A stretch of DNA of 64,000 nucleotides from Thermoflexus sp040289485 (GTDB lineage: Bacteria; Chloroflexota; Anaerolineae; Thermoflexales; Thermoflexaceae): contig NZ_PSLG01000004.1 in the NCBI RefSeq assembly GCF_040289485.1, positions 3,230-67,229 of the forward strand, given 5' to 3'. A program made the position numbers and the translations under genes. Below are positions 44,132 to 53,567 of this stretch, piece after piece. The stretch's first letter is position 1. Each line of letters begins with the position of its first letter. A model generated the notes under the pieces. That model had not been told where the DNA came from. It searched no databases and was given only the letters and a program-made list of their open reading frames with translations.

Positions 44132-45586
44132 TTAGAAAGCCTGGGCGGCCAGCAGCGCCAATTGATACAGCGGATAGACCAGAACCGTCAGCAGGATCAC
44201 CCCGGCCACCGTGAACCACAGGGTGAGGCGCTCAGGCCGGGAGATCCAGATCGGCTTCCCCTCCTCCGGGGAGCGGTCTACATACATGGCCCGGGCCACC
44301 ATGATGTAGTAATAAAAGGCAACCATGGCGTTGAGGACGCCGGCGACGGCGAGCCAGAGCAGACCGCTCTCGATGGCGGCGGCGAAGACGAAGAGCTTGG
44401 CGAAGAAGCCCACCAGCGGCGGGATGCCGCCCAGGGAGAGCAAAGCAGCCAGCATCGCCAAGGCCAGGCCCGGCGACCGCCGGGAGAGGCCGGCCAGGTC
44501 CCGGATCTCCTCGCTGCCCGTTGCGTTGGTCATGATCACCGCCACGGCGAAGGCGGCGATGTTGGTCAGCGTGTAGATCCCCAGATAGAAGATCGAGGCG
44601 GCGATCCCCAGCGGGCTGGCCGCGGCCACGCCGATCAGGATATAGCCAGCCTGGGCGATGCTGGAATAAGCCAGCAGCCGCTTCAGGTTGCGCTGGGGGA
44701 TGGCCAACAAGTTCCCCACGGTCATGGTCACGAAGGCCAGGGCGGCGATCAAGGCCACCCAGTTCCCTTGGACCGCGGCGAAGGCCTCGATCATGGCCCG
44801 GATCAGGACGGCGAAGCCCGCGGCTTTGGAGGCGACAGAGATGAACGCCGTGATCGGTGTCGGCGCCCCCTCATAGACGTCTGGCGTCCAGAAATGGAAA
44901 GGGACTGCGGAAACCTTGAAGCCAAAGCCCACCAGGACCAGCAGGAGGGCAGCCATCACGGCAGAGGTCGGAAGGGTGCCCAAAGACCGGGCGATGCCCC
45001 CGTAACCGATCTCGCCCGTGAACCCGTAGAGCAGGGCCATCCCGTAAAGCATCACCGTGGAACTGAAAACGCCGAACAGAAAATACTTGAGGCCGGCCTC
45101 CGCCGAGCGCGGCGTCTCGCGCAGATACCCGGCCAGCAGATACAAGGCGATCCCCGCTGTCTCCAGGGCCAGATATAGGGTCACCAAATTGATGGCCGCT
45201 CCCATCAACCCCATCCCCAGGACAGCGATGAGTATCAGGGCGTAATATTCCCCGCTCTGACGCAACGGACGGAAGTCCATCGAGATGGCCGCCGTCAGGA
45301 TCCCCGAGAGGATAAAGATCAACCGGAAGAACATGGCGGCCAGGTCCGCCCGGACCGACCCGCCGAACGCCTCGTAAGGGGCGGCCAGGCCTCCGACCAA
45401 CTGGGCGGCCTGCAGGACAGCGACCCCGAAGGCGGCCAGCAAGCCCCCGATGGCCCAGTAGCCCAGTTCCCGCTTCCGGCCTTCCGGGAGCCCGGCGTCG
45501 ACGGCCATCACCAGCACGGCCGCCACGACCAACACGATCTCCGGCAGGACCGACCACAGATGTGCCCACCATGAGAGCCCGACCAT
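44132..45586 (-). CDS. nuoN: NADH-quinone oxidoreductase subunit N
   Basis: This protein of about 484 residues is an antiporter-like membrane subunit of complex I. About 14 helices are seen. The key lysines are in GFGFKVSAVPFHFWTPDVYEG and further in FISVASKAAGFAVLI, with YLALETAGIALYLLAGYLR carrying the helix-5 glutamate. I chose ATG 45586, which has GAGGAGG 6 bases upstream, rather than the TTG at 45616. The gap to the preceding nuoM is about 38 bases. It is the last gene of the membrane-arm operon. Confidence 0.93.
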   Translation of the reverse strand: MVGLSWWAHLWSVLPEIVLVVAAVLVMAVDAGLPEGRKRELGYWAIGGLLAAFGVAVLQAAQLVGGLAAPYEAFGGSVRADLAAMFFRLIFILSGILTAAISMDFRPLRQSGEYYALILIAVLGMGLMGAAINLVTLYLALETAGIALYLLAGYLRETPRSAEAGLKYFLFGVFSSTVMLYGMALLYGFTGEIGYGGIARSLGTLPTSAVMAALLLVLVGFGFKVSAVPFHFWTPDVYEGAPTPITAFISVASKAAGFAVLIRAMIEAFAAVQGNWVALIAALAFVTMTVGNLLAIPQRNLKRLLAYSSIAQAGYILIGVAAASPLGIAASIFYLGIYTLTNIAAFAVAVIMTNATGSEEIRDLAGLSRRSPGLALAMLAALLSLGGIPPLVGFFAKLFVFAAAIESGLLWLAVAGVLNAMVAFYYYIMVARAMYVDRSPEEGKPIWISRPERLTLWFTVAGVILLTVLVYPLYQLALLAAQAF

Positions 45587-45623
45587 CCAGTCCTCCTCGC
45601 TCGCGGGATGGCTCAACGCCGGA

Positions 45624-47183
45624 TCATCGGATCGAGGCGAGCATCGCGCCGTGGAGCAACGCTGCGATGGGCTCTACTCCCGTCTGGATCATATCGGTCA
45701 TCACTCGCGGGAACACTCCGATGAGGACGAACCACACAGCGAGGGTGATGATGGCCACCTTATCCAGGACGGTGACATCCCCCGCCTCCGGGAACCGCCC
45801 GCGGTCCAGTTCTCCAAAGAAGGTGGCCTGCAGGGCCCGCAGGATGTAGGCCGCTGAGAGTGCGATGCTGGGGGCCGCCAGGATGGCCATCCACGGATAC
45901 CACCAGGCGGTGTCCCGCGCCGCCCAGATCCCAGCGAACACCTGGAACTCAGCGATGAAGCCGGAGAAGCCAGGCATCCCCATGGCCACCAACCCGCCCA
46001 GCACGAAGCCCAACGTCGCCATGGGCATCACCCGGGCGAAGCCGCCCAGGTGCGCTAGGTAGCGGGTGTGGGCCCGGTCGTACACCATGCCCACCACGGC
46101 GAACAGGATGGCCGCCATCACCCCGTGGGAGAACATCTGCAGGACGGCCCCCGTCAGGCCGGTGACGTTCATGGCGGCGAACCCGATGGTCACGAAAGCC
46201 ATGTGGCCGATGCTGGAGAAGGCAATGACGTATTTGAGGTCCTCCTGCACCAGCGAGATGGCCGCTGAATACAGGGCGGCGACGACGGCCAGGAAGACCA
46301 CCACGGGCAGCCAGTAGACCGCCCCGCCGGGCAACAGTTCGATGCCCACCCGCAGGGCGCTGTAAGCCCCCACCTTCATCACCACACCGGCCAGGAACAT
46401 CGAGCCCGCCGTGGGCGCCGCCGAGTGGCCATCCGGCACCCAGTTGTGGAACGGCCAAAGGCCGGCGGTCACCGCGAAGCCCAGGAAGATCGGCAGGAAC
46501 CACAAGTAGTCGAAGCGGACGGCCCTCCCCAGCACCTGCACCGACCGGGCGAAGGCCCCCTGGGCGGCCAGGTCCCGCAACACGTCCATATCGAAGGTGC
46601 GCACGGGCGAGACGAAGTAGAGGGCCAGGGCCCCCACCAGGGCGATGATGGAGCCCACCAGGGTGTAAAGGACCAACTTCATCGCCGCGTATTCTTTGCG
46701 GGTGGAGCCCCAGATGGCGATCAGGAAATACTTGGGGAAGATGGCGATCTCATAGAAAAAGAACAGCAAGACCAGGTTGCGGGCAACGAAGACGCCGATG
46801 ATCCCACTGGCCAGCAGCAACATGAAGGCGAACAGTTCGTGGGGGCGGTCCTCGATGTTCCACGAGACCAGGACCCCGGTGAAGAGGACGAGGGCCGAGA
46901 GCAGCACCAGGGGAAGGCTGACCCCATCCACGCCGATGTAGTAATGGATCCCCAGTTGGGGCAGCCAGGCCACGCGCTCGACGAACTGATACCCCCCGGC
47001 CCCCCGGTCGTAGGCCAGGAAGGCCCACAGGGCCAGCAACAGGGTGAAGCCCGAGACCGCCGCCGCGAAGACGCGGGCGGCCTCCTTCTGGTGACGCGGG
47101 ATCAGCAACAAGACCAAGGCGCCCAGCAGCGGCGTCAACACAATGAAACTCAGGATCGGGATCGGCACCGTTGAGATCGTCAT
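45624..47183 (-). CDS. nuoM2: NADH-quinone oxidoreductase subunit M, second copy (lysine missing)
   Basis: This protein of about 519 residues is a second NuoM-type antiporter-like subunit. Family motifs are GVDGVSLPLVLLSALV, the helix-5 glutamate in LLFFFYEIAIFPKYFLI, HNWVPDGHSAAPTAGSMFLAG, the helix-8 lysine in VVMKVGAYSALR, and SSIGHMAFVTIGFAAMN. In the helix-7 motif, where other NuoM proteins read FAxKxPxxPxHxWLPD, this one reads FAVTAGLWPFHNWVPD: threonine (codon 46469-46467) replaces the proton-channel lysine. ATG 47183 has the best ribosome-site spacing (GGAGG, 8 bases). It lies between nuoM and nuoN, 24 and 37 bases away. Confidence 0.9.
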   Translation of the reverse strand: MTISTVPIPILSFIVLTPLLGALVLLLIPRHQKEAARVFAAAVSGFTLLLALWAFLAYDRGAGGYQFVERVAWLPQLGIHYYIGVDGVSLPLVLLSALVLFTGVLVSWNIEDRPHELFAFMLLLASGIIGVFVARNLVLLFFFYEIAIFPKYFLIAIWGSTRKEYAAMKLVLYTLVGSIIALVGALALYFVSPVRTFDMDVLRDLAAQGAFARSVQVLGRAVRFDYLWFLPIFLGFAVTAGLWPFHNWVPDGHSAAPTAGSMFLAGVVMKVGAYSALRVGIELLPGGAVYWLPVVVFLAVVAALYSAAISLVQEDLKYVIAFSSIGHMAFVTIGFAAMNVTGLTGAVLQMFSHGVMAAILFAVVGMVYDRAHTRYLAHLGGFARVMPMATLGFVLGGLVAMGMPGFSGFIAEFQVFAGIWAARDTAWWYPWMAILAAPSIALSAAYILRALQATFFGELDRGRFPEAGDVTVLDKVAIITLAVWFVLIGVFPRVMTDMIQTGVEPIAALLHGAMLASIR

Positions 47184-47222
47184 CCCCATCGCCTCCAAAG
47201 CAGGTCGTCGTCCACCCCCGCC

Positions 47223-48767
47223 TCAGCCGAGCAGCTGCATCAGCGCCGCGTTGAGCGTCGGCACGATCCACGCCGGCCACAGGCCGGTGAGCAACATAAA
47301 GGCCATCAACGGGGCCAGCGCCAGGACCTCCCGGGCGGTGATCTCGGGCAGGCGGGCCCATTGAGGGTTCAGGGGCCCATGCAGCACCTTCTGGATCGCC
47401 TTCATCACGAAGGCCCCGGTGATGAGCAGCCCGAGCATCGCGATGGCCGTCAGCCCGGTGAAGACCGGCCAGGCCCCTTGCACCACGAGATACTCGGCCA
47501 CAAAGCCGGCCAGCCCCGGCAACCCCACCGAGGCCATCGCACAATAGATCAGGATCCCCCCATAAACCGGCATCCGGTTCCACAACCCCCCATATGCCTC
47601 CAGGTCCCGTGTGTGGGTGCGGTCATAGATCACCCCTACCAGGGCGAACATGGCGGCCGAGGAGAGGCCGTGGGCAAACAACTGTAGGGCCGCCCCGTTG
47701 AGGGCGAGGAGGGCATGGCCGCGGACCGCCGGGTTGCCCAAGGCGTAGCCGGCCACCGCGATGCCCAACACCACGAATCCCATGTGGTTCACCGAAGAAT
47801 ATGCGACCAACCGCTTGAAATCCCGCTGGCCCAGGGCCGCGTAGGCCCCGAAAACGATGGCCGCTGTAGCCAGCAACGCCAGCGCCAGGGCGAACCGCGC
47901 CGACTCCGCCGGGAAGAGCGGGAACACGATGCGCAGGAAGCCGTAGGCCCCCAGTTTCAACAGGATCCCCGCCAGGATCATCGAGCCGGCGGTAGGGGCT
48001 TCTGTGTGGGCATCCGGCAACCACGTGTGGAACGGCCAGACCGGGATCTTGATGGCGAAGGCGATGACAAAAGCCCAGAAGACCACCGCCTTCACCACTT
48101 CCATCGGGACCCCGAACAGGGTCCCCTGAAGAGCCGGCCAGCGCCGGCTGATCTCCAAGAGGTCAAAGGTCCCCCCCTGAGTGCCGCCCAGAGCCGCCCA
48201 GATCAACTGGATCCCCAGTAGCAGCCCCAGGGAGCCCGCCATCGTGTAGAGGATGAACTTCAAGGCCGCATAGTGACGGCGCTCCGGCGCCCCCCAGTTG
48301 TTGATCAGGAAATACATGGGCACCAGGCCGATCTCCCAGAACAGGAAGAAGAGCAACAGATCCAGGCTGACGAACACGCCCAAGATGCCGGCCTCCAGAG
48401 CCAGGAAGAGAGCGAAGTAGGTCCGCGGGTCTTGGGTGATGTTAAACGAAACGAGCACCCCCAGGGGAGTGAGGAGAGCGGTCAGGAAGATCAGCATCAC
48501 GCTGAGCCCGTCGACCCCCAGGAAATACGTTGCGTTCACCTGAGGGAGCCAGACCGCCCGTTCGACGAACTGAAAGCCCGGACGGCCCGGATCGAAGTTC
48601 AACCAGAGCCAGGCCGAAAGGCCCAGGGGGATCAGGCTGAAGAGCAAGGCCAGCCCCCGATGCAGCCGAAGGCTGTCCCGGGGCGTCAGGGCGATCACCA
48701 GGGCCCCGAACAGCGGGAAGAAGGTGATCAGGGTCAGGATGGGGATCGGTTGCCCGAAGAGCGTCAT
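47223..48767 (-). CDS. nuoM: NADH-quinone oxidoreductase subunit M, first copy
   Basis: This 514-residue protein is the standard NuoM, one of the proton-pumping antiporter-like subunits. It retains the helix-5 glutamate in LFFLFWEIGLVPMYFLI, the helix-7 lysine in FAIKIPVWPFHTWLPDAH, the helix-8 lysine in GILLKLGAYGFLR, and SSVNHMGFVVLGIA. Fourteen helices can be drawn. It follows nuoL by 51 bases and precedes the second nuoM copy by 39 bases. The two copies differ well beyond recent duplication. Confidence 0.95.
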   Translation of the reverse strand: MTLFGQPIPILTLITFFPLFGALVIALTPRDSLRLHRGLALLFSLIPLGLSAWLWLNFDPGRPGFQFVERAVWLPQVNATYFLGVDGLSVMLIFLTALLTPLGVLVSFNITQDPRTYFALFLALEAGILGVFVSLDLLLFFLFWEIGLVPMYFLINNWGAPERRHYAALKFILYTMAGSLGLLLGIQLIWAALGGTQGGTFDLLEISRRWPALQGTLFGVPMEVVKAVVFWAFVIAFAIKIPVWPFHTWLPDAHTEAPTAGSMILAGILLKLGAYGFLRIVFPLFPAESARFALALALLATAAIVFGAYAALGQRDFKRLVAYSSVNHMGFVVLGIAVAGYALGNPAVRGHALLALNGAALQLFAHGLSSAAMFALVGVIYDRTHTRDLEAYGGLWNRMPVYGGILIYCAMASVGLPGLAGFVAEYLVVQGAWPVFTGLTAIAMLGLLITGAFVMKAIQKVLHGPLNPQWARLPEITAREVLALAPLMAFMLLTGLWPAWIVPTLNAALMQLLG

Positions 48768-48818
48768 CGCTGGCTTCCCCCTTCGCGTTCGGATCTTCCA
48801 GCGCTCCCATCGGCTCCC

Positions 48819-50963
48819 TCAGAAGCCGATCAGCATGGGCGCCACGGTATAGAGGACAATGAAGCCCAAGATGCCCAGCACCACCACCAGCAGGTAGTTT
48901 TGGACCAGCCCGGTCTGCAGGGCCCGCAGCTCCCGGCCGGCGGCCTTGACGGCCTCCCCGATCCCGTCGCCGATGCCGTTGACCACCACGCGGTCGAAGA
49001 GCCGCAAGGCGGCGCCCATCGACCATACGGCGTCGGCGATCCCGTGCAGGAGCCCGTCGATCACCACCCGGTCCATAAAGAGGGCCACCGCCCGCTCGGC
49101 CAGCCAGAGGGTGGGCCGCACAAAGAGCAGATGATACAAGTCGTCGATATACCAGCGGTTCTTCAGGAAGGTGTAGACGGGGCCCAGGCGAGCCAGGGGA
49201 TCGGGGGCGCCAGCGGCCAGGGGACGCCGCCCGTAAACCCACCAACCCAAGAACAGACCGGCCAGCGCGATCGCCGAGGAAAGCAAGACGGGAGCCGGGT
49301 GGAAAGGCAGCGCCTCCGGGTGCTCTAGGAGGGTCCCCCCCACGAACGCGTGGAACCAGTTCCTGCCCACAAGACCGCTCAGGACGGGGAAGCCCTCCGG
49401 CACCCCGACGAACCCGCCGAGCAGGGCGAAGAAGGCCAGGAACACCAGCGGGAAGATCATCGCGCCAGGGCTCTCCTCCGCGTGGGCCGCAGCGGCCGTC
49501 CGAGGCTCCCCCAGGAAGGTGAGGGCGATCTGGCGCATCGTATAGAAGCCGGTGAGGAGGGCCGCCGTCGCCAGGAGCAGGAAGACCAGGAGCGGAAGAA
49601 CCTCCCCTTTCTCAAAAGCCCCGCGGAAGGCCTCCCCCAGGATCTCGTCCTTGCTCCAGAAACCCGCCGTGATCAAGGGGAACCCGGCCAGGGAAAGCCC
49701 GCCGGCCAGGAAGGTCCAGAAGGTCACCGGCATCCGCCGGCTCAGGCCGCCCATGTTGAACATGTCGTTGGGGTCGAAAGGTTCCCCATGGCCTTTGTGG
49801 CTGCCGGCGGGATGATGGCCGTGCTCCACGGCGTGGATGACGGAGCCGGAGCCCAGGAAGAGCAAGGCCTTAAAGAAGGCGTGGGTGATGAGATGGAAAG
49901 CCGCCGCCACATAGGCCCCGATCCCCACGGCAGCCAGCATATAACCCAGTTGAGAGATAGTGGAATAGGCCAGCACCCGCTTGATGTCGTTCTGGGCCAT
50001 GCCCATGGTGGCGGCCATGAACGCTGTGAAGGCGCCGATCAAGGCCACCACCCAGAAAGCGGCCTCGCCCCCCAGGCCGTGCTGCCCGGCCTGCAGGAGC
50101 GGGAACATACGGATGGTGGTGTAAACCCCGGCCGAGACCATGGTGGCGGCGTGGATCATCGCGCTGACGGGGGTGGGGCCTTCCATCGCGTCCGGCAACC
50201 ACACGTGCAGCGGGAACTGGGCGCTCTTGCCCACCGTCCCGGCGAAGAGCAGCAGCGAGGCCAAAGCGGCCACCGAGAGCCCGGCCACGTAAGAGGGCGT
50301 CTCCGCCAGCGCCTTCAGGGTCTCCGGGTTCCGCAGGATGTCGTGGAAGTTCAACGTCCCGGTCTGGGCATAGAGGTAGGCGATGCCCAGAAGCATCACC
50401 ACGTCGCCCACGCGGGTGGTCATGAACGCCTTCACGGCGGCGCGGTAGGCCGAGGGCTTGCGGAACCAGAAGCCGATGAGGGCGTAGGAGCAGAAGCCCA
50501 TCACCTCCCAGCCGATGAATAGCATCAGGAGGTTGTCGGCCACCACGAGCAACAGCATCGCCGCCTCAAAGAGGGAGAGGAGGGCGAAGAAGCGGCTGTA
50601 GTGGGGATCCCCCGCCATGTAGCCGACGCTGTAGATGAAGATCATCAACGAGACCAGGGGCACCATAAACAGCATCACCGCCCCCAGGGGATCCACCAAC
50701 ACGCCGAACTCCAGGGGCCGCGCCCCGACCGGCAGCCAGACGATACGCGCGGCGATGGGATGCTCTCCGAGGTGCTCGGTTCGGATGGCGGCCCAGAACA
50801 CCACCTGGGAGAGGACGAAGGAGATGGCCACCGAGAGGATGGCTAGGGTGTGGCTGAGCCGCTTCCAGCGATTGGCGACAAGGGCGATCAGGCCGAAGGC
50901 GATGAAAGGCGGCCATGGGATGAGGGCCACCAACAACGGCAGGAGCGTTCCCTGGGTCTCCAT
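48819..50963 (-). CDS. nuoL: NADH-quinone oxidoreductase subunit L
   Basis: This 714-residue protein is the distal pumping subunit of complex I with the long lateral helix. Motifs include VDPLGAVMLFMVPLVSLMIF, GWEVMGFCSYALIGFW with the helix-5 glutamate, VGKSAQFPLHVWLPDAMEGP with the helix-7 lysine, and STISQLGYMLAAVG. A His- and Gly-rich loop (about residues 375-395, HAVEHGHHPAGSHKGHGE) is present, as in many NuoL proteins. The C-terminal amphipathic and transmembrane end is seen after residue 590. It follows nuoK by 19 bases. Confidence 0.96.
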   Translation of the reverse strand: METQGTLLPLLVALIPWPPFIAFGLIALVANRWKRLSHTLAILSVAISFVLSQVVFWAAIRTEHLGEHPIAARIVWLPVGARPLEFGVLVDPLGAVMLFMVPLVSLMIFIYSVGYMAGDPHYSRFFALLSLFEAAMLLLVVADNLLMLFIGWEVMGFCSYALIGFWFRKPSAYRAAVKAFMTTRVGDVVMLLGIAYLYAQTGTLNFHDILRNPETLKALAETPSYVAGLSVAALASLLLFAGTVGKSAQFPLHVWLPDAMEGPTPVSAMIHAATMVSAGVYTTIRMFPLLQAGQHGLGGEAAFWVVALIGAFTAFMAATMGMAQNDIKRVLAYSTISQLGYMLAAVGIGAYVAAAFHLITHAFFKALLFLGSGSVIHAVEHGHHPAGSHKGHGEPFDPNDMFNMGGLSRRMPVTFWTFLAGGLSLAGFPLITAGFWSKDEILGEAFRGAFEKGEVLPLLVFLLLATAALLTGFYTMRQIALTFLGEPRTAAAAHAEESPGAMIFPLVFLAFFALLGGFVGVPEGFPVLSGLVGRNWFHAFVGGTLLEHPEALPFHPAPVLLSSAIALAGLFLGWWVYGRRPLAAGAPDPLARLGPVYTFLKNRWYIDDLYHLLFVRPTLWLAERAVALFMDRVVIDGLLHGIADAVWSMGAALRLFDRVVVNGIGDGIGEAVKAAGRELRALQTGLVQNYLLVVVLGILGFIVLYTVAPMLIGF

Positions 50964-50982
50964 CCGGCTCCACCTCGTGGGG

Positions 50983-51291
50983 TTAACCCTTCAGAAGATC
51001 GATGTTCTCAACGTCCACCGTCTCCCGGTTGCGATAGGTGCTAATGATCAACGCCAGGCCGGCCGCTGCCTCCGCCGCCGCCACCACCAGGACGAAGAGG
51101 GCGAAAGCCTGCCCCGTGGTCGCCGCGGGATGCAGATACCGCCAGAAGGCCACCAGGGTGATGTTGACGGCGTTCAACATCAGTTCGATGGCCATCAGGA
51201 TGGCGATGGCGTTCCGCCGGGCCAGCACCCCATAGACCCCTGTGCAGAAGAGCGCCGCCGCCACCAGCAGATATGCGCTCAGGGATACCAT
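50983..51291 (-). CDS. nuoK: NADH-quinone oxidoreductase subunit K
   Basis: This 102-residue protein has three membrane helices and matches NuoK: GVYGVLARRNAIAILMAIEL with the first conserved glutamate, MLNAVNITLVAFWRYL, and the second glutamate in VVAAAEAAAGLALIIS. It ends in ENIDLLKG, the usual end. The start has GGAGGATCCGGG. It lies between nuoJ and nuoL. Confidence 0.96.
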   Translation of the reverse strand: MVSLSAYLLVAAALFCTGVYGVLARRNAIAILMAIELMLNAVNITLVAFWRYLHPAATTGQAFALFVLVVAAAEAAAGLALIISTYRNRETVDVENIDLLKG

Positions 51292-51366
51292 CCCGGATCC
51301 TCCTCACGAGGCGCAGATGTCACCGACCGACACCAGGCTCGCGATGGCGCCTTCCCCATCATGGCC

Positions 51367-51867
51367 CTAGCGCTTCTCCCGGGCGATGAAGATGGCCCCC
51401 ACCAGCGCCGCCAGGATCATCACCGAAGCCAGCTCGAAGGGCAAGGCGAACTGCACGGGGTCCACCAGGGAGCGGCCCAGGGCCTCAATGGCATCGCCGG
51501 GCACCGGGGGGGCCGCCTGGGGCCACGGGAAGCCCGCCAGCACAGGGGCCAGGAGCAGGAAAAAGAGCCCGGCGATCACCGCGGCCGCCAGGCTCTGGTT
51601 GTTCAAGGGCGGGCCCGGGTTGCGGGCCATGCCCCGCGTGAGCATGACGGCGAAGATGATCAGGATGGAGATCGCCCCGATATAGATCAGCACCTGGACC
51701 CCCGCCAGGAACTCCGCCTCCAGGAGCACGAACAGCCCCGCCACGCCCACGAGGGACAGGATCAGGTAGAGGACCGCGTGGAAAAGATGGCGGCTGAGCA
51801 CGGTCATCAGGCCTGCCCCCAGGGTCAACAGCGCAAACAGGAGAAACATCCCCTGCAACAGCGTCAT
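51367..51867 (-). CDS. nuoJ: NADH-quinone oxidoreductase subunit J
   Basis: This 166-residue protein has five membrane helices typical of NuoJ. The conserved stretch ALYLILSLVGVAGLFVLLEAEFLAG is followed by VQVLIYIGAISILIIFAVML, which contains the flexible helix with the Gly of the pi-bulge region. The C-terminus ends VILAALVGAIFIAREKR. It lies 24 bases after nuoH and 75 bases before nuoK, in the usual order. Confidence 0.95.
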   Translation of the reverse strand: MTLLQGMFLLFALLTLGAGLMTVLSRHLFHAVLYLILSLVGVAGLFVLLEAEFLAGVQVLIYIGAISILIIFAVMLTRGMARNPGPPLNNQSLAAAVIAGLFFLLLAPVLAGFPWPQAAPPVPGDAIEALGRSLVDPVQFALPFELASVMILAALVGAIFIAREKR

Positions 51868-51891
51868 CGCCGGTCGCTCCTCTCGGTGGGA

Positions 51892-53103
51892 TCAATGCAC
51901 CGGGGCCGCCGCCTCCACCGGCTCCGCCTCCTCCGCAGGGGCCATCGCCGCCATGCGGGCCCGGCGCCCCAGATAGCCCACCAGGGCCAGGGCCCCGACG
52001 AGCATCACCCAGTTGAAGGCGGCAAGGGCCGCCGCCCATGTCCCGCCGGACACCCCGGCCGCCCGCAGCCCCTTGTCCAGGAGGGCCACCCCGATCAGGT
52101 TGAGGATCATCAGCGGCGTGAGGAACTTCCAGTTGAGGTTGAGCATCTGGTCGATCCGGATGCGCGGCAACGTCGCCCGTAGCCAGAAGAACAGGAAGAT
52201 CCCCACCCCCATCTTGATCAGCGTCCACAGATAGGGCGGCAACCAGGGGCCCCGCCAGCCGCCCAGGAAGAGGACAGCGAAGAGGGCCGAGACCACAAGG
52301 GCGTGGACGAACTCGCCCAGGAAGACCAGGGCGAACTTCATCCCACTGTATTCGATGTGGAAACCGGCCACGATCTCGGATTCTGCCTCCAGAAGATCAA
52401 AGGGGGTTCGGCCGACCTCCGCCACACCGGACGCAAAGAACACCAGCGCCGCGAGGGGGAGGACCAGGATGTAGGGCACATCCTGGGCGAGGACGATGCC
52501 CACGGTGGACATGGTGCCCGCGATCATCACCACGGTCACCACGCTGAAGACCGAGGGGATCTCGTAACTGATCAGTTGAGCCACCGCCCGGAAGGCCCCG
52601 AGGAGGGCGTATTTGTTGTTGCTCCCCCATCCGGCCATCAACACCCCCACCAGGGCCCCCGCCCCCACCGCCAGGGCGTAAAGCACCCCGATGTTGAGAT
52701 CCGCACCGATGGCCCCCGGCCCGAAGGGGATCACCACCAGGGGTGCCACGGCGCACGTGGCGATGATCAGCGGGGCCAGGTTGTAGACCCAGCGGTCAGC
52801 CCCAACCGGCATGGTGTCCTCTTTGGTGAGCAATTTGATGCCATCGGCCACCGGCTGGAGGAGCCCATAGGGCCCGGCCACGTTCGGCCCCAGACGATCC
52901 TGGAAGCGGGCTACAACCTTGCGTTCCACATAGGTGAGCAGAGCGAACCCGATGAGCCCGAAGTTGGCCAGGAGGAAGGCCTTGATCAGCCCCACGATCA
53001 GGACCACGGCCCACTCCGGAAGCCCTAGCCCCCGCAGGAACCCATACAGCCAAGCTCCCAAGTAAGGCAGCAAGTTATAAAGGAGGTCGTAGATCCGTTC
53101 CAT
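51892..53103 (-). CDS. nuoH: NADH-quinone oxidoreductase subunit H
   Basis: This protein of about 403 residues is NuoH, which lines the quinone channel and links the two arms. Key stretches are YVERKVVARFQDRLGPNVAGP, the acidic loop AEVGRTPFDLLEAESEIVAGF with the E-channel glutamates, EYSGMKFALVFLGEFVH, and LPRIRIDQMLNLNWKFL. The C-terminal tail of about 20 residues is acidic and alanine-rich. ATG 53103 has GGGGGGTG before it; GTG 53115 is the alternative. It lies about 70 bases after nuoA. Confidence 0.95.
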   Translation of the reverse strand: MERIYDLLYNLLPYLGAWLYGFLRGLGLPEWAVVLIVGLIKAFLLANFGLIGFALLTYVERKVVARFQDRLGPNVAGPYGLLQPVADGIKLLTKEDTMPVGADRWVYNLAPLIIATCAVAPLVVIPFGPGAIGADLNIGVLYALAVGAGALVGVLMAGWGSNNKYALLGAFRAVAQLISYEIPSVFSVVTVVMIAGTMSTVGIVLAQDVPYILVLPLAALVFFASGVAEVGRTPFDLLEAESEIVAGFHIEYSGMKFALVFLGEFVHALVVSALFAVLFLGGWRGPWLPPYLWTLIKMGVGIFLFFWLRATLPRIRIDQMLNLNWKFLTPLMILNLIGVALLDKGLRAAGVSGGTWAAALAAFNWVMLVGALALVGYLGRRARMAAMAPAEEAEPVEAAAPVH

Positions 53104-53171
53104 GGCGCGCTTCACCCCCCGTGACGAACGCTCCGGCAGATCCCCTGACCAGCCCGGCCCATCTCAAGGCC

Positions 53172-53528
53172 TCAGACCCACTCCAACGACCCCTTCCGCC
53201 AGGCATACAGCAGACCGCCCAACAGAAGGAGCAAAAAGAGGGCCATCTCGACCACGGCATAAAACCCCAGCCGGTTATACGCGACCGCCCACGGGAACAG
53301 GAAGACGGCCTCTACGTCGAAGAGGACAAAGATAAGGGCGAAGATATAATACTGGGCGCGGAACTGGACCCACGCATCGCCGACTGTCTGAACACCGCAC
53401 TCGTAGGTTTCCAGTTTCAGCGGGTTGGGTTTCTTGGGCCGCAACAGCCACCAGAGGAGGAGGGTGGCCCCCAGCAACACCACTGTCACCACGAGGAACA
53501 GGCCGACCAGCGCATACGCTTGCAGCAC
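53172..53528 (-). CDS. nuoA: NADH-quinone oxidoreductase subunit A
   Basis: This 118-residue protein has three membrane helices and the NuoA signature KLETYECGVQTVGDAWVQFR followed by YYIFALIFVLFDVEAVFLFPWA. The cysteine loop takes part in the quinone gate. I chose GTG 53528 because AAGGAGG lies 6 bases upstream; the longer frame starting at ATG 53552 contains that site inside its coding part, and the -10 box at 53568-53573 excludes even longer versions. It is the first gene of the membrane-arm operon. Confidence 0.94.
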   Translation of the reverse strand: MLQAYALVGLFLVVTVVLLGATLLLWWLLRPKKPNPLKLETYECGVQTVGDAWVQFRAQYYIFALIFVLFDVEAVFLFPWAVAYNRLGFYAVVEMALFLLLLLGGLLYAWRKGSLEWV

Positions 53529-53567
53529 GGGCCGCCTCCTTGTTGCGGACATCACAAACACGTTGCG

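Noticed and set aside
53540..53557. Rex-like site TTGTTGC-N4-ATCACAA in the nuoA leader
   Set aside because: Only 10 of 14 arm positions match the operator TTGTGAA-N4-TTCACAA, and one arm is poor. It is not better than chance in a region rich in such bases, though its place just after the transcription start is suggestive.
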